64,000 bases of DNA from Candidatus Chloroploca sp. Khr17 (GTDB lineage Bacteria > Chloroflexota > Chloroflexia > Chloroflexales > Chloroflexaceae): positions 50,068 through 114,067 of the forward strand of contig NZ_RYFF01000016.1 in the NCBI RefSeq assembly GCF_004138165.1, in the 5' to 3' direction. A program made the position numbers and the translations under genes. The notes under the pieces are model-generated. The model was not told the origin of the DNA, did not search any database, and saw nothing but the letters and a program-made list of their open reading frames with translations. Shown here one piece after another: positions 1 to 8,808 of the stretch (its first letter is position 1; each line of letters starts with the position of its first letter).

Positions 1-2387
1 AGGTGTTCGCGGGTGGCCGCCTCGTTCTCCCAGCGCTCGGTCGGGCCTTGCCAGCGCTCGGCCACCAGATCGAGCGTCAACCCCACTCCCGGCAACGCTT
101 TGGCACGCTCGCCAAACTCACTGACGCCTACCAGCAAGCCAGCACGCTGCGCTGCCTGCCGTCGGTAGAGCGTTGACCAGGTGCCAAGCGCCGGCAGGAT
201 CTGGATCGTCGCACATTCGACCAACCAGCGGCCCTCCATGCGCAAAGTGGCCCACGGGATCGCATGGAGCATCCCGGCGGGGACGATCAACAGGCGTTGC
301 GCTGGTTCCAGCGCGCTCCAGACCTCGCGAGGGATCAAGCGCTCACCCAACGTCTCCAGGGTAGTCCAGCATGTCGCTGGATCGCCAAGACCTCCATACG
401 TCGTCATGCGACGCGCTGGTTGCGTCGCCCGTTGAAGCGCCTGCCGCAAGGTCTGGTCATCCGCAATCGGGTAAAGGGCGAGTCGATCAATCGTCACAAC
501 GACGGCAAGCAGCCCACTTGCAACCTCAAGGTAAAAGAGCGCCATCCATCCTTCCGGATACGCCACCGACCACGCCGCACGTAGCTCATCAAGATCCGGC
601 GTCACTTCGGGTGGTTGGGGCAGGGGTACCTGGTGACGTGCCCGCAACAAGAGGTCAACATAGCCATCCAATGCGGCATCAAGTGCGGCTCCGGTCATCT
701 TCTGGTTAAGAGCCTCGCGGAGCGTGGCACTATTGCTCACCAGTTCACCCTGAAATTCCTGCGGCACCCATACCTGCGAACTATTCATCTGGCGCCGCAA
801 GGCCAGCGCCCGCTGCGAGTCGGCCAGTTCAAGCACGGCCTGCGGATCATCGAGCTCTTGGGCAAGGCGCAATGCAGCGTTGAAGAGATCCATTGCCATC
901 TGAAAGATGCCACTCGATGCGTGCTCGCTCGCCAGACGCCGCCGCAGGTCGGCAATGAGGCGAACGGCTGCGCGATAGTGGCTCAGAGCGCCCGCACGAT
1001 CGCCCATGGCCTCGACGCAACGACCAAACCCATAGAGCGCCCGCCAACGATGGTTCAGCCGACTCTCAAGATGAGGCAAGGCTGCCTCAAAGAGTTCACG
1101 GGCAATGGCGACATCACCGGCGCGCAACTGGATCCAGCCCTGTTCGATCATGCTCTCGGCAGCCGAGGGCAGATTGCCTTCGCGGCGCACGATCGTTTCG
1201 GCTTGCCGAAACCGCTCCAGTGCCGCCTCGCTGGATCCCAGATCATCAAGGGCGTAGGCTTGCGCTTGCAACACCTCGCCATACTCAAGCCGGTTGCCCA
1301 GTTGCTGTAATTGCTCGGCCACTGGCTCAAGCAACGCCAGGCTCTCGTGCGGACGTTGCAGCAGCCGCAGAGCCAGGGCCTGATTGCGTCTACTCAAGAT
1401 CCCGAGGGGCCGCAAGCCGAGACGTTCGAAGCTTGCTTCGGCACGCCGATACGAGGCAAGGGCAAGCTCAAAAAGGCCACTGTAATAGGCACTATTGCCA
1501 AGATTCAGGTCGCATTCCGCAACATGCGACGCCCGCCCAAGGGCATGAAAACGGGCGCGCGCCTGACTAAAAGCGGCAATGCCCTCATCATAACGGCCCA
1601 GACCATTGGCCGCGATGCCAATCCGCTTTTCGCAATATCCGATGTTCTGCTCACTGCCGTAGCGGGCAAAGATCCTGGTCAAGGCATACAACTCATCAAT
1701 GCATCCGGCCATATCTTCACGACGCAACGCAATCATCGTCGCCTCAGCCCGCGTAATCGCCACATCAAACCCGTACCCGAACGCCTCAAACCAGGCCCGT
1801 GCCCGCGCAAAGGCATCAAGAGCGTCATCGAGCCGACTGATATTTGAGAGCGCGATCCCGCACGAACGCGCAAGGCGGGCATGATCAGCCAGGGTGCCTA
1901 TCTCCTCGAGGGTCGGCTGGAGCTCCTCAGCCAGGGCCAACGCCTCATGCTGGCGCCCGCGCAGATTCAGCAGCGCAACCTCCTCCATGCGCGTGCGGAG
2001 CACTTCATCATGCAGACCAGCCTCGGCAAACGCCTGAACCAGTTCACGGAGGGCGGCCAGCGGATCGGCGATCTGTTCAAGCATCCGCAGCGCCTGAATC
2101 CGTGCGCGCTGGACATAGAGTCCCGCGATAGATAACCCGAGCGTCGCACAGCCTTCGCGGGCAACCTCCAGCATCGCCAGCGCCGCGTGGATCTGATCGC
2201 AGCGCAGCAACGCAATCCCAAGCGTCATCGCCGCGTGGGCCTGCTCTTCGGGTGTACCATCAACCGCGACGTGCCAGGCTCTTTGCGCCAGTGCGAGCCC
2301 GCGTTGCGGCGCACGCGCGCTGATTGTCAAAATGCGGGCGCATGCCAGCGGCGTATGGGGGTGATCAAGGGTTAGCTGTAGCATCAT
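1..2387 (-). CDS. TPR-repeat protein with C-terminal CHAT domain (truncated by window edge)
   Basis: About 795 codons lie in the window and the frame stays open to base 1, so the C-terminus is missing. The start is one of two tandem ATGs (2387 or 2384), directly after the stop of the upstream antiporter gene, which suggests translational coupling. Residues 1 to about 560 are alpha-helical tetratricopeptide-like repeats rich in Ala, Leu, Arg and Glu. From about residue 600 the sequence matches the first half of a CHAT (caspase-like) domain, including the segment LLIVPAGMLHAIPWATL near residues 700-716. The catalytic His and Cys motifs of CHAT proteins lie further downstream and would be outside the window, so protease activity cannot be judged. 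TPR-CHAT proteins are known as signalling or defence proteases, for example the Csx29/TPR-CHAT effector of type III-E CRISPR, but no CRISPR genes are visible here. The domain call is firm; the role is unknown. Confidence 0.82.
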   Translation of the reverse strand, partial: MMLQLTLDHPHTPLACARILTISARAPQRGLALAQRAWHVAVDGTPEEQAHAAMTLGIALLRCDQIHAALAMLEVAREGCATLGLSIAGLYVQRARIQALRMLEQIADPLAALRELVQAFAEAGLHDEVLRTRMEEVALLNLRGRQHEALALAEELQPTLEEIGTLADHARLARSCGIALSNISRLDDALDAFARARAWFEAFGYGFDVAITRAEATMIALRREDMAGCIDELYALTRIFARYGSEQNIGYCEKRIGIAANGLGRYDEGIAAFSQARARFHALGRASHVAECDLNLGNSAYYSGLFELALASYRRAEASFERLGLRPLGILSRRNQALALRLLQRPHESLALLEPVAEQLQQLGNRLEYGEVLQAQAYALDDLGSSEAALERFRQAETIVRREGNLPSAAESMIEQGWIQLRAGDVAIARELFEAALPHLESRLNHRWRALYGFGRCVEAMGDRAGALSHYRAAVRLIADLRRRLASEHASSGIFQMAMDLFNAALRLAQELDDPQAVLELADSQRALALRRQMNSSQVWVPQEFQGELVSNSATLREALNQKMTGAALDAALDGYVDLLLRARHQVPLPQPPEVTPDLDELRAAWSVAYPEGWMALFYLEVASGLLAVVVTIDRLALYPIADDQTLRQALQRATQPARRMTTYGGLGDPATCWTTLETLGERLIPREVWSALEPAQRLLIVPAGMLHAIPWATLRMEGRWLVECATIQILPALGTWSTLYRRQAAQRAGLLVGVSEFGERAKALPGVGLTLDLVAERWQGPTERWENEAATREH

Positions 2388-3488
2388 TCACCGCTGTAAC
2401 ATCCACGGAGAACCCTGGCGTCGTAGCGCCCGGACAAAAAACACCAGCATGCCAACGAGCGTGATGGGCACAATAATAAAACCCAGCACCGAGCTAAAGA
2501 GGGCCAGAATGTTGTGCTGCATCGCATTCAAAATCAAAAACCCTGTATAGGCCAGATAATAGCCAAACAAGAGCACCCCTTCGCCACGCGAAACGGTATA
2601 ACCAGTAAAGAGAATCGGCAGGCAGGCGAGCGCCACCAGAAGCATGACCGGAAGATCAAAACGCAATGCCTGAACAGGAATATCTACCCCATTGGGCATC
2701 AGCAAGCCGGTCAAACCCAGGATGGCGAGAATATTGAAGATATTGCTGCCAATCACATTGCCCACCGCAATATCGCGTTGACCCCGCAGAGCAGCCACAA
2801 GCGAGGCCGCAACCTCGGGCAGTGAGGTGCCAACCGCAATGATCGTCAACCCGATGATCAACTCGCTCAACCCGAAAAAGCGCGCAATTGCCACGGCCCC
2901 ATCGACCAGCCACTGCGCCCCAAGCGCAAGCAACCCCAGACCGGCAACGGCAAAGAAGATATGCAGCACCAGTTGCCGTGGCTTCTCAGGCAGGACGTGG
3001 TGTTCAAGTGCCTTACGCTTTTCCTCTGCTTCATGATCGCAGCGACTCTGATAGATCAAAAAGCTTAAATAGGCCACCAGAGAACTCACCAGGATCAACC
3101 CATCAATGCGCCCGATATGTCGATCAAACGCCATCACAAAAATCAGCAGCGATATGCCGATCATCAGTGGAACATCAAGCCGGATCAACTGACGATCAAC
3201 TGCCAGCGGCACAATGATCGCCGAAACGCCGAGAATGAAGAGCACATTGAAGATATTGCTACCAACCACATTGCCCAGCGCAATAGCCGACTGCCCATCC
3301 ATTGATGACCGAAAGCTCACCGCCAATTCCGGCGCACTCGTGCCAAACGAGACCACCGTCAACCCGATCACCAGGGGCGAAATTCCAAAGACAGCGGCAA
3401 TATGTGATGCCCCCCGTACTAACAGTTCTGCACCGGCTAACAATAAAATAAAGCCTATCGCAAATAAGCTAAGCGTCACTATACTCAT
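2388..3488 (-). CDS. K+-independent-type Ca2+/Na+ antiporter, CaCA family (YrbG-like)
   Basis: This 366-residue integral membrane protein should exchange Ca2+ for Na+ or H+ across the cytoplasmic membrane. It has the two alpha-repeats that define the CaCA superfamily. The first has GTSAPE at residues 49-54 and GNVVGSNIFN at 72-81. The second has GTSLPE at 220-225 and GNVIGSNIFN at 243-252. The acidic residues in the two repeats are the expected ion ligands. A hydrophilic loop rich in Glu and Lys (about 148-170) separates the halves, as in bacterial homologues. An AGGAGG lies about 14 bases upstream of the ATG, a rather long spacing. Its stop codon abuts the start of the TPR-CHAT gene, so the two probably share a transcript. 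Confidence 0.93.
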   Translation of the reverse strand: MSIVTLSLFAIGFILLLAGAELLVRGASHIAAVFGISPLVIGLTVVSFGTSAPELAVSFRSSMDGQSAIALGNVVGSNIFNVLFILGVSAIIVPLAVDRQLIRLDVPLMIGISLLIFVMAFDRHIGRIDGLILVSSLVAYLSFLIYQSRCDHEAEEKRKALEHHVLPEKPRQLVLHIFFAVAGLGLLALGAQWLVDGAVAIARFFGLSELIIGLTIIAVGTSLPEVAASLVAALRGQRDIAVGNVIGSNIFNILAILGLTGLLMPNGVDIPVQALRFDLPVMLLVALACLPILFTGYTVSRGEGVLLFGYYLAYTGFLILNAMQHNILALFSSVLGFIIVPITLVGMLVFFVRALRRQGSPWMLQR

Positions 3489-3598
3489 AAATCGGTCTGA
3501 CTACCTCCTTATTCCTTTATAGACAGCCTAACCGATTCACTGTCCAGCGTCAAGGCTCGCGACTAAAGCGTGCCAACCGCTCAGCGCCTCTGCGCCCG

Positions 3599-3687
3599 TT
3601 TTTTAACGCAGAGACGGGGAGGCAGAGAGGCGCAGAGGAAACGTACACGTTCACGACCTCTGCGCCTCTGCGCCTCTGCGTTAAAAC
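3599..3687. repeat. Inverted repeat of the GCGCAGAGG/GCGCAAAGG family
   Basis: Left arm TTTTAACGCAGAG followed by imperfect GGCGCAGAGG units; the right arm is CCTCTGCGCCTCTGCGCCTC continuing to GCGTTAAAA. The arms are imperfect complements about 30 bases long. The right arm overlaps the stop codon of the gene ending at 3681. It is a base variant (AGAGG for AAAGG) of the repeat seen at 33233 and elsewhere in the window. Confidence 0.8.
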
Positions 3688-4160
3688 CGCGTCCCCAGAC
3701 GCTCTGCGGCCAACACAACGACCTCGGGCAAGACGAGCCCCGGAATAAAAACATTCCCACTGCGGATGCGCTGCAGCCGAATCGTAGGATCCTGGGCCAT
3801 AGCCCGTGCTTGCTCACCCGTCAACCAAGTCAGCAGGGTCGTGAACTGTTCGGGGCGCATGGATTGTTCGAGCCCGGTGAGGACAGTGCGCGCAAGGCCG
3901 ACCAGATCACCGCCGGACTCTGGGCTCAGTGTTGACGGGGGCAGAGCGATAATCATTGGCGTTGGCCCATCTGGTTGCACCAGCACCCGAATGAAATCCT
4001 CGCCTGGCCGTGGGCCACTCGCATCAAACCCAACCACACTTCCCGTCGTGACACCGCTGATCGGGATCTCGCGGCTGTCGGTAATCTCGACCCGCGCCCC
4101 GATGTCAAAGCCAAGCCCTTCGTACCAGACAATCCCTGCTTCGTTTGTATGCTCTGCCAT
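3681..4160 (-). CDS. Hypothetical protein, 159 aa
   Basis: I do not recognise this protein. It is predicted to be soluble, with no signal peptide or membrane segment. The N-terminal third (about 15-75) looks like a small beta-rich fold, with alternating hydrophobic residues around GARVEITDSREIPISGVTTG and VLVQPDGPTPMIIALPP. The rest is helical. A GAGGAG just before the ATG supports the start at 4160. It is followed 16 bases upstream by a methyltransferase gene in the same direction, so the pair probably forms an operon. The last codon and stop lie in the right arm of an inverted repeat, so the C-terminal residues may have been altered by that insertion. Confidence 0.65.
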   Translation of the reverse strand: MAEHTNEAGIVWYEGLGFDIGARVEITDSREIPISGVTTGSVVGFDASGPRPGEDFIRVLVQPDGPTPMIIALPPSTLSPESGGDLVGLARTVLTGLEQSMRPEQFTTLLTWLTGEQARAMAQDPTIRLQRIRSGNVFIPGLVLPEVVVLAAERLGTRF

Positions 4161-4176
4161 ACGCTCCTCTCTCTCC

Positions 4177-4881
4177 TTACCCAGCGCGCTTGCGCCCCGA
4201 GACGATCAGCAAGACGGCGGCTATTTCCGGTTCACCAATGTTGACCGGCAAGCCAGGTACCCCGGTTGCCCCTGACACGGTCTTCAACTGAACGGTGGCG
4301 GCATCCACCAGCGGCATCCAGGCAACCTCTATGGCCTGATCCGCTGCCTCAAGCAGATAGGCCGCGATCCGCACATCAGCAAAGCCCCTCTCTTCTACGG
4401 TACGCCGCAGCGTGCCTCCCAGATCATCAGCCGGTTCTGGCGGCTGCATCGCGCTCGGCACCGATCCGGCAGGCCAGGTACGCCGCCGGATCCAGTAGTC
4501 GCCGGCCACCGCAAGGACAACCGTTCCTCTAGGTCGCAGCGTACGCTGGATCTCGTCCAACACACCTGCGCGATCAGCAAAGAGGTGGAGCGCCGCGATA
4601 CACCAGATCAGATCAACCTGCGCCGTGCCAAGCGGAAGATGGTGAGCATCGGCAACGAGGTAGGCCACACCTGAACTCTTGCGACACGCGATCTGTGTGC
4701 GATCATGATCAAGCGCCAGCACCCACGCACCGGGTTGAGCAACAGACGCAAGCCACGTCGTTTTATGCCCATCACCAGCAGCAAGATCAAGGGCAACGAC
4801 GGCCCCCTCAGGGCTGGCCTGGCGCAAAGCCACCCGTACAAGCGCTGCGTATGGCTCGTGCAACACGGCATAGTCGTTCAT
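4177..4881 (-). CDS. Class I SAM-dependent methyltransferase (Methyltransf_11 type)
   Basis: This 234-residue soluble protein carries the SAM-binding motif I as VALDLAAGDG (about 29-38) and an acidic residue after the second strand in LALDHD (about 55-60). It also has motif II/III-like segments VDLIWCIAALHLF and LRPRGTVVLAVAGDYW, typical of UbiE/Methyltransf_11 enzymes acting on small molecules or lipids. The substrate cannot be read from sequence. GGAG lies five bases before the ATG. It is transcribed away from the cyanophycin-synthetase-like gene at 4929 and has a small downstream partner of unknown function. Confidence 0.85.
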   Translation of the reverse strand: MNDYAVLHEPYAALVRVALRQASPEGAVVALDLAAGDGHKTTWLASVAQPGAWVLALDHDRTQIACRKSSGVAYLVADAHHLPLGTAQVDLIWCIAALHLFADRAGVLDEIQRTLRPRGTVVLAVAGDYWIRRRTWPAGSVPSAMQPPEPADDLGGTLRRTVEERGFADVRIAAYLLEAADQAIEVAWMPLVDAATVQLKTVSGATGVPGLPVNIGEPEIAAVLLIVSGRKRAG

Positions 4882-4928
4882 GCTGGCTCCGGTTTTCCAG
4901 GAACGCGAAAAAATGATACCATACTGCT

Positions 4929-5870
4929 ATGACTTCACCAATTGAAATCATTCAACTCGTGGCCTACGATGGCCCCAACATTCTTTCGCCCTCACCCGGG
5001 GTGATGCTGCTGGTGCGCTCGGATCAACATTGCGGCAACCGCATGCGTGCCGCCATCAAAGATGCGGCGCAGTTTATTGGCCTGGTGCTTGCCAATCTCG
5101 ACGTCACTGCCGAAGCCAACGCCGGGGGGGTGCTGATGACAGCAACTTTTGATACCGCCATGCCCGGCATTGGTGCCGCACTCTGCGCGTATGTCGTCAC
5201 CGGCATGAACCACGAAGCGCTGGGGGATGAGCAGTGGGATCGCAACGCCCCCCTCTACACCTTGCAAGCCCGGCGACGGCGCGAAGCACTCCCTGTGGCG
5301 ATCCTCCAGTTGATGGCCGAAGCGTACCAGCGCGGCTTGCCAACCTTTATGCGCGAGGATGGCTCCCTACAGATCGGCTATGGCGCAAAGGGCTGGAGCA
5401 TTGATCCCGAACAGTTGGCTGGATCTGGGGGAAATCCGCCCCCGGTACCCTGGGATGACCTTGGTGTCGTGACGGTGATCGCGGTCACCGGCGAAGAACA
5501 ACGCGCCGCAACCGTGAGCCACCTGGTCAATGCATATCAGTCTATGGCCCAACAGGTAGTGAGCCATGCTGCGGCCACCTTTGACGAAGCCCGTCGCTTG
5601 CTAGCCGATCCATCGGCTGAGGTCGTTATCCTTGGGCTAGCAACCGGTGACCTGGTGCGGCGTGGGTTACCCTTTGACCGCTGCGAGCTCGCCTTCATCA
5701 CTGATCGGGCAGGCGCACGCCCGCCTGAAGCCGTGAACGACGAAGCATGGGTGCGCGCCCTCGGCTTGCCCATGCTACTCTCGCCACAACCTGTACGGCT
5801 CAACCTGACTGACCCTGGCTTGCAATCACTGGTGCCCTATGCGCCCAATGGTGTGCTTGCGCTAGGCTAG
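4929..5870 (+). CDS. Degenerate cyanophycin-synthetase/Mur-ligase-like protein lacking the ATP-grasp domain
   Basis: The 313-residue protein resembles CphA without the middle. Residues 1-155 match the CphA N-terminal region: GPN followed by a basic/hydrophobic strand, and a QIGYGAKG segment (148-155) corresponding to the FGxGxxQxxI-type motif. The roughly 300-residue ATP-grasp domain that should follow is absent. Residues 180-260 then match the Mur-ligase-like domain: VTVIAVTGEEQRA in place of the P-loop VAVTGTNGKTT, and DPSAEVVILGLATGDLVRRG in place of DPTVEVAVLETARGGILRRG, continuing to FDRC. The P-loop Gly-Lys-Thr is lost, so ATP binding is unlikely. It may be a pseudoenzyme or regulator. 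Family matching is from memory; a profile search would settle it. No Shine-Dalgarno sequence precedes the ATG. Confidence 0.65.
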   Translation: MTSPIEIIQLVAYDGPNILSPSPGVMLLVRSDQHCGNRMRAAIKDAAQFIGLVLANLDVTAEANAGGVLMTATFDTAMPGIGAALCAYVVTGMNHEALGDEQWDRNAPLYTLQARRRREALPVAILQLMAEAYQRGLPTFMREDGSLQIGYGAKGWSIDPEQLAGSGGNPPPVPWDDLGVVTVIAVTGEEQRAATVSHLVNAYQSMAQQVVSHAAATFDEARRLLADPSAEVVILGLATGDLVRRGLPFDRCELAFITDRAGARPPEAVNDEAWVRALGLPMLLSPQPVRLNLTDPGLQSLVPYAPNGVLALG

Positions 5871-5873
5871 CGC

Positions 5874-6581
5874 CTACACCCCACCGCTGCGCAGCAGACT
5901 CTTAATGGAAAGATTACCCTTGGGATCAAGGCGCATCGCCTGGGCAAGAAAGAGTTGCGCCGTCGTCAGGGCATCATTCAACGCATCGTGCTCACCGTAT
6001 ACCGGCAAGCCCATACTGGTAGCAAGCGCACGCAACTGAATTGTGGGGGCAGGTTGCTCGTGGGCAATTTCGCCGAGAATCTGCGCCCGATCATGGATCC
6101 GCATGGCCAGACGCGCCGTATCAATGATCGGCCCGGCCAACCGTCCTCCATAATTCGTGCGCAAAGCTCGATTCAAAAAACCAACATCAACCTGAGACAC
6201 ATGCACCACCAAGATGCGCCGGGCCAGATGATCGATCAGGGAGGGCAACACGGCGTCAAATGTCGGCGCCTCGGCCACTTCCGCACGTGTCAGGTTATGA
6301 ATCCGAATCGAACTGGCATCAACGAGAAAGCCTTCAGGCGGGCGAACCAACGTGCGCCAGCACGTATCGAGGCGAATACGGCCCCCTTCAATGCCAACCA
6401 GACCAATCGCCAACAAGACATCATGTCGCGGATCGAGACCACTCGTCTCGACATCAAGCACCACATAACTCGCATCGCGCCAGTGCGAACGAGGATCAGG
6501 CCATGGCCCTGCTTCATACGCCTGTAAAACAGCTGGTCGTTCGCGTTTGCGGAAGAGATCCCAGTTCCGTAAAAATACCAT
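5874..6581 (-). CDS. 3'-5' exonuclease, DEDDh family (DnaQ/epsilon-like)
   Basis: This protein should remove nucleotides from 3' ends of DNA or RNA. Counting from the ATG at 6581 it has 235 residues. ExoI is VVLDVETSGLD (D43, E45), ExoII is VVHVSQVDVGFL, and ExoIII is HDALNDALTT, giving the DEDDh set. The frame stays open upstream to a GTG at 6701, but that extension runs through an inverted repeat at 6628-6680. The ATG at 6581 is preceded by a G-rich GGGGGGA, so the shorter form is preferred. It lies about 210 bases downstream of the cNMP/CBS/DUF294 gene, an association seen in other bacteria. No polymerase domain is attached. Confidence 0.87.
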   Translation of the reverse strand: MVFLRNWDLFRKRERPAVLQAYEAGPWPDPRSHWRDASYVVLDVETSGLDPRHDVLLAIGLVGIEGGRIRLDTCWRTLVRPPEGFLVDASSIRIHNLTRAEVAEAPTFDAVLPSLIDHLARRILVVHVSQVDVGFLNRALRTNYGGRLAGPIIDTARLAMRIHDRAQILGEIAHEQPAPTIQLRALATSMGLPVYGEHDALNDALTTAQLFLAQAMRLDPKGNLSIKSLLRSGGV

Positions 6582-6627
6582 ATTCCCCCCCGGTTTGATG
6601 GCCTCTATGCCCCGCAGTCGTTGCGTA

Positions 6628-6680
6628 AGCAGGGGTAAATGGGTATCTACGCTTACTCTGGAGACCCATTTACCCCTGCT
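6628..6680. repeat. Hairpin inverted repeat, 17-bp arms
   Basis: AGCAGGGGTAAATGGGT at 6628-6644 is perfectly complementary to 6664-6680 with a 19-base loop. It sits between the DUF294 gene and the exonuclease gene, in the mRNA leader of the latter. There is no U-tract, so it is more likely a processing or stability element, or a dispersed repeat, than a classical terminator. Confidence 0.7.
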
Positions 6681-6791
6681 GAGAGGAGGTGTGGAGGGCA
6701 CTGCCCTTCCAAAGAAAAAAACTTCGTCTGCGGTAATGTCTCAACGCTCCACCGACCACAAACAACCTGTCACTTCTAGTTCTACCCAACC

Positions 6792-8648
6792 CTAGCCCAA
6801 GCGTCCCGTCTGATAGGTCATTGCCACGGAACGTTGGATCCGGGCAATAATCTGCAGTGACTCTTTCAATTCACGGCGTTCAAGTGGACTCAACTGCGGA
6901 AAGACGACCAGATTTGTTGGTTCCTCACCACGGGCAACCTGGTGCTGCTGATGACGCAACCGCAACAGACTCAACAATTCAAAGGCATCGGCAAGCCCTT
7001 CGGCAGCCGGCTGGCTCACGCTCGCGGTTGGCCACGAGGCCTGGAGCCTGGAAAGCGTACCCGTTTCTGAGCGACCTGCTTCGAGGGCAAAGAGCCGGGC
7101 CAGATCGACGACCATGGCCGTACCGCGTGTCTTGAGATCAATGCGTTCGTCGTCAAGGGCCACCGAACGGAAGAAGGTCAGCGGTGGTGTCGCACGCAGG
7201 GCTGCCCGGGCCAGGCGGGCCAGGAAGATCGTATTGCCCTGAGTACGTGCGATCACCGGACGCAACCCCGCCTCGGCATCCAGATCGCCGTACAATTGAC
7301 GGTAATCAAAAAAGATCGAACTACGCAGCAGTGCCTCTTCTTCGGGGACATCGATCCAGCGCCGGAACATCGCCTGCCAGGAAGCAAGCGGTTGACACCA
7401 CTGCGGATTGGTCGCCATCACATCGCCGGGACAGCGCGGAAAGCCACACGCCACCAGGCGCTCGACCATCATATGGGCAAGCGTACGAAAATAGGCTGGT
7501 GCCCCGGGGGGTGCATCATCAGCATAGATCAGCGCATTATCCTGATCGGTGCGCAGCGTCTGCTCAAGGCGACCCTCACTGCCCAGCACGATCCATGCAT
7601 ACGGTGCAGGCGGCGACCCAAGCTCCATTTCGATATCACGCAAGAGACGGCGATGCAAGGCATCATGCGCCACAGCGACCACCCGCCCGATATCGGCAAC
7701 CCGTGCTCCCGCATCAAGCAAGCCACTGACGGTCATTGCCACCTGATCCGTATAGTTGCGCAGTTCATCAAGCCCGGTCGCCCGATCAACCTGGCGGGGC
7801 AAAAAGACGGGGCTGCGACTCTGGCGGCGCAGGATATCGGTGTTGGTCACCATCCCAACCACAACCCCCTGCTCGCTTATAGGCAGGTGATGGATCCCCC
7901 GTTCGAGCATCAACAACAGCCCCTCGAAGGCCAGGCTGTCGGCTGACAACGAAAGCGCCGGAGCCGTCATCACCTCACGTACCAGCGTATCAGCCGGGAG
8001 ACCGGCGGCAAGTACGCGATTTCGCAAATCACGATCAGTAATAATACCCGTATTATGATCAAGCACCCCAATGGGCGGGAGATCAACCAGGAGACAGGAA
8101 ATACCCTCTTTGCTCATCAATTGAGCTGCTTCACGGACCGTCGCGTCGGGTGAAATCACCATCAGCGAACGTCGCACGAGATCGCCGAGGCGCGTCTGAA
8201 AGAGGGCCGGATCGGCTCGATCCTGGCGCACCTTCAGCGCGAAGCCGAGCCGATCAAAAGCGACGGCCGCAAAAAAGCGATGAAAGGCCGGATTTTCCTC
8301 ACGAAGGCGATGAAACAGTTCAGAGGGGAGCAGATAGGCCAGGGTCTCGGTATGGGCGCGTACCGTCACCGCCGGAGCTTGATCGCGGATCAACGACGGG
8401 TACCCAAAAGCCTCACCGGGACCAAGCGTATCAAAAATCTCAATCTCGCTCCCAGTTTCGCGCAACAGATCAACGCCACCTTTGCGCACAACATATAAAA
8501 ACTTCGCCGGAGCACCGCCGAATTCAAGAATTGTCTGACCAGCGGTAAAATACTCAATCTGCATCCCCCGTGCGGATCGTGCGACGGCTTGAGGAGGCAA
8601 TTGATCAAAAGGTGGATAACTGGTCAAAAAAGACGTAATCTCTTCCAT
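6792..8648 (-). CDS. cNMP-binding/CBS-pair/DUF294 putative nucleotidyltransferase
   Basis: The 618-residue protein has four parts: a cyclic-nucleotide-binding fold (about 5-125, with FGYPSL in the phosphate-binding region), two CBS domains (about 150-285), a DUF294 nucleotidyltransferase domain with GSEGRLEQTLRTDQDNALIY (about 355-375), and a DUF294 C-terminal helical domain. This architecture is that of the GlnD-like signal-transduction nucleotidyltransferases. The substrate is unknown. The frame continues to tandem TTG codons at 8660, but the ATG at 8648 with AAAGG upstream is the better start. The adjacent exonuclease gene suggests a joint role in nucleotide or nucleic-acid signalling. Confidence 0.87.
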   Translation of the reverse strand: MEEITSFLTSYPPFDQLPPQAVARSARGMQIEYFTAGQTILEFGGAPAKFLYVVRKGGVDLLRETGSEIEIFDTLGPGEAFGYPSLIRDQAPAVTVRAHTETLAYLLPSELFHRLREENPAFHRFFAAVAFDRLGFALKVRQDRADPALFQTRLGDLVRRSLMVISPDATVREAAQLMSKEGISCLLVDLPPIGVLDHNTGIITDRDLRNRVLAAGLPADTLVREVMTAPALSLSADSLAFEGLLLMLERGIHHLPISEQGVVVGMVTNTDILRRQSRSPVFLPRQVDRATGLDELRNYTDQVAMTVSGLLDAGARVADIGRVVAVAHDALHRRLLRDIEMELGSPPAPYAWIVLGSEGRLEQTLRTDQDNALIYADDAPPGAPAYFRTLAHMMVERLVACGFPRCPGDVMATNPQWCQPLASWQAMFRRWIDVPEEEALLRSSIFFDYRQLYGDLDAEAGLRPVIARTQGNTIFLARLARAALRATPPLTFFRSVALDDERIDLKTRGTAMVVDLARLFALEAGRSETGTLSRLQASWPTASVSQPAAEGLADAFELLSLLRLRHQQHQVARGEEPTNLVVFPQLSPLERRELKESLQIIARIQRSVAMTYQTGRLG

Positions 8649-8808
8649 AAAACGCAACAACCTTTACCCGGCTCAACGCAGAGTGTATATGTAGTGCGGC
8701 GCTGACCGTGACACAACACACGCCGGTGCCCCAGGTACAGGCTTAATAGTTCTGTCCCGAGTCACCGGCGCATGCAAAGCAACCTCTTATCCCTGGCCGC
8801 ACAGAAGG

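Noticed and set aside
173..2375. Several plus-strand open frames of 60-230 codons
   Set aside because: They are antisense to the continuous TPR-CHAT frame on the minus strand, which has clear domain similarity.
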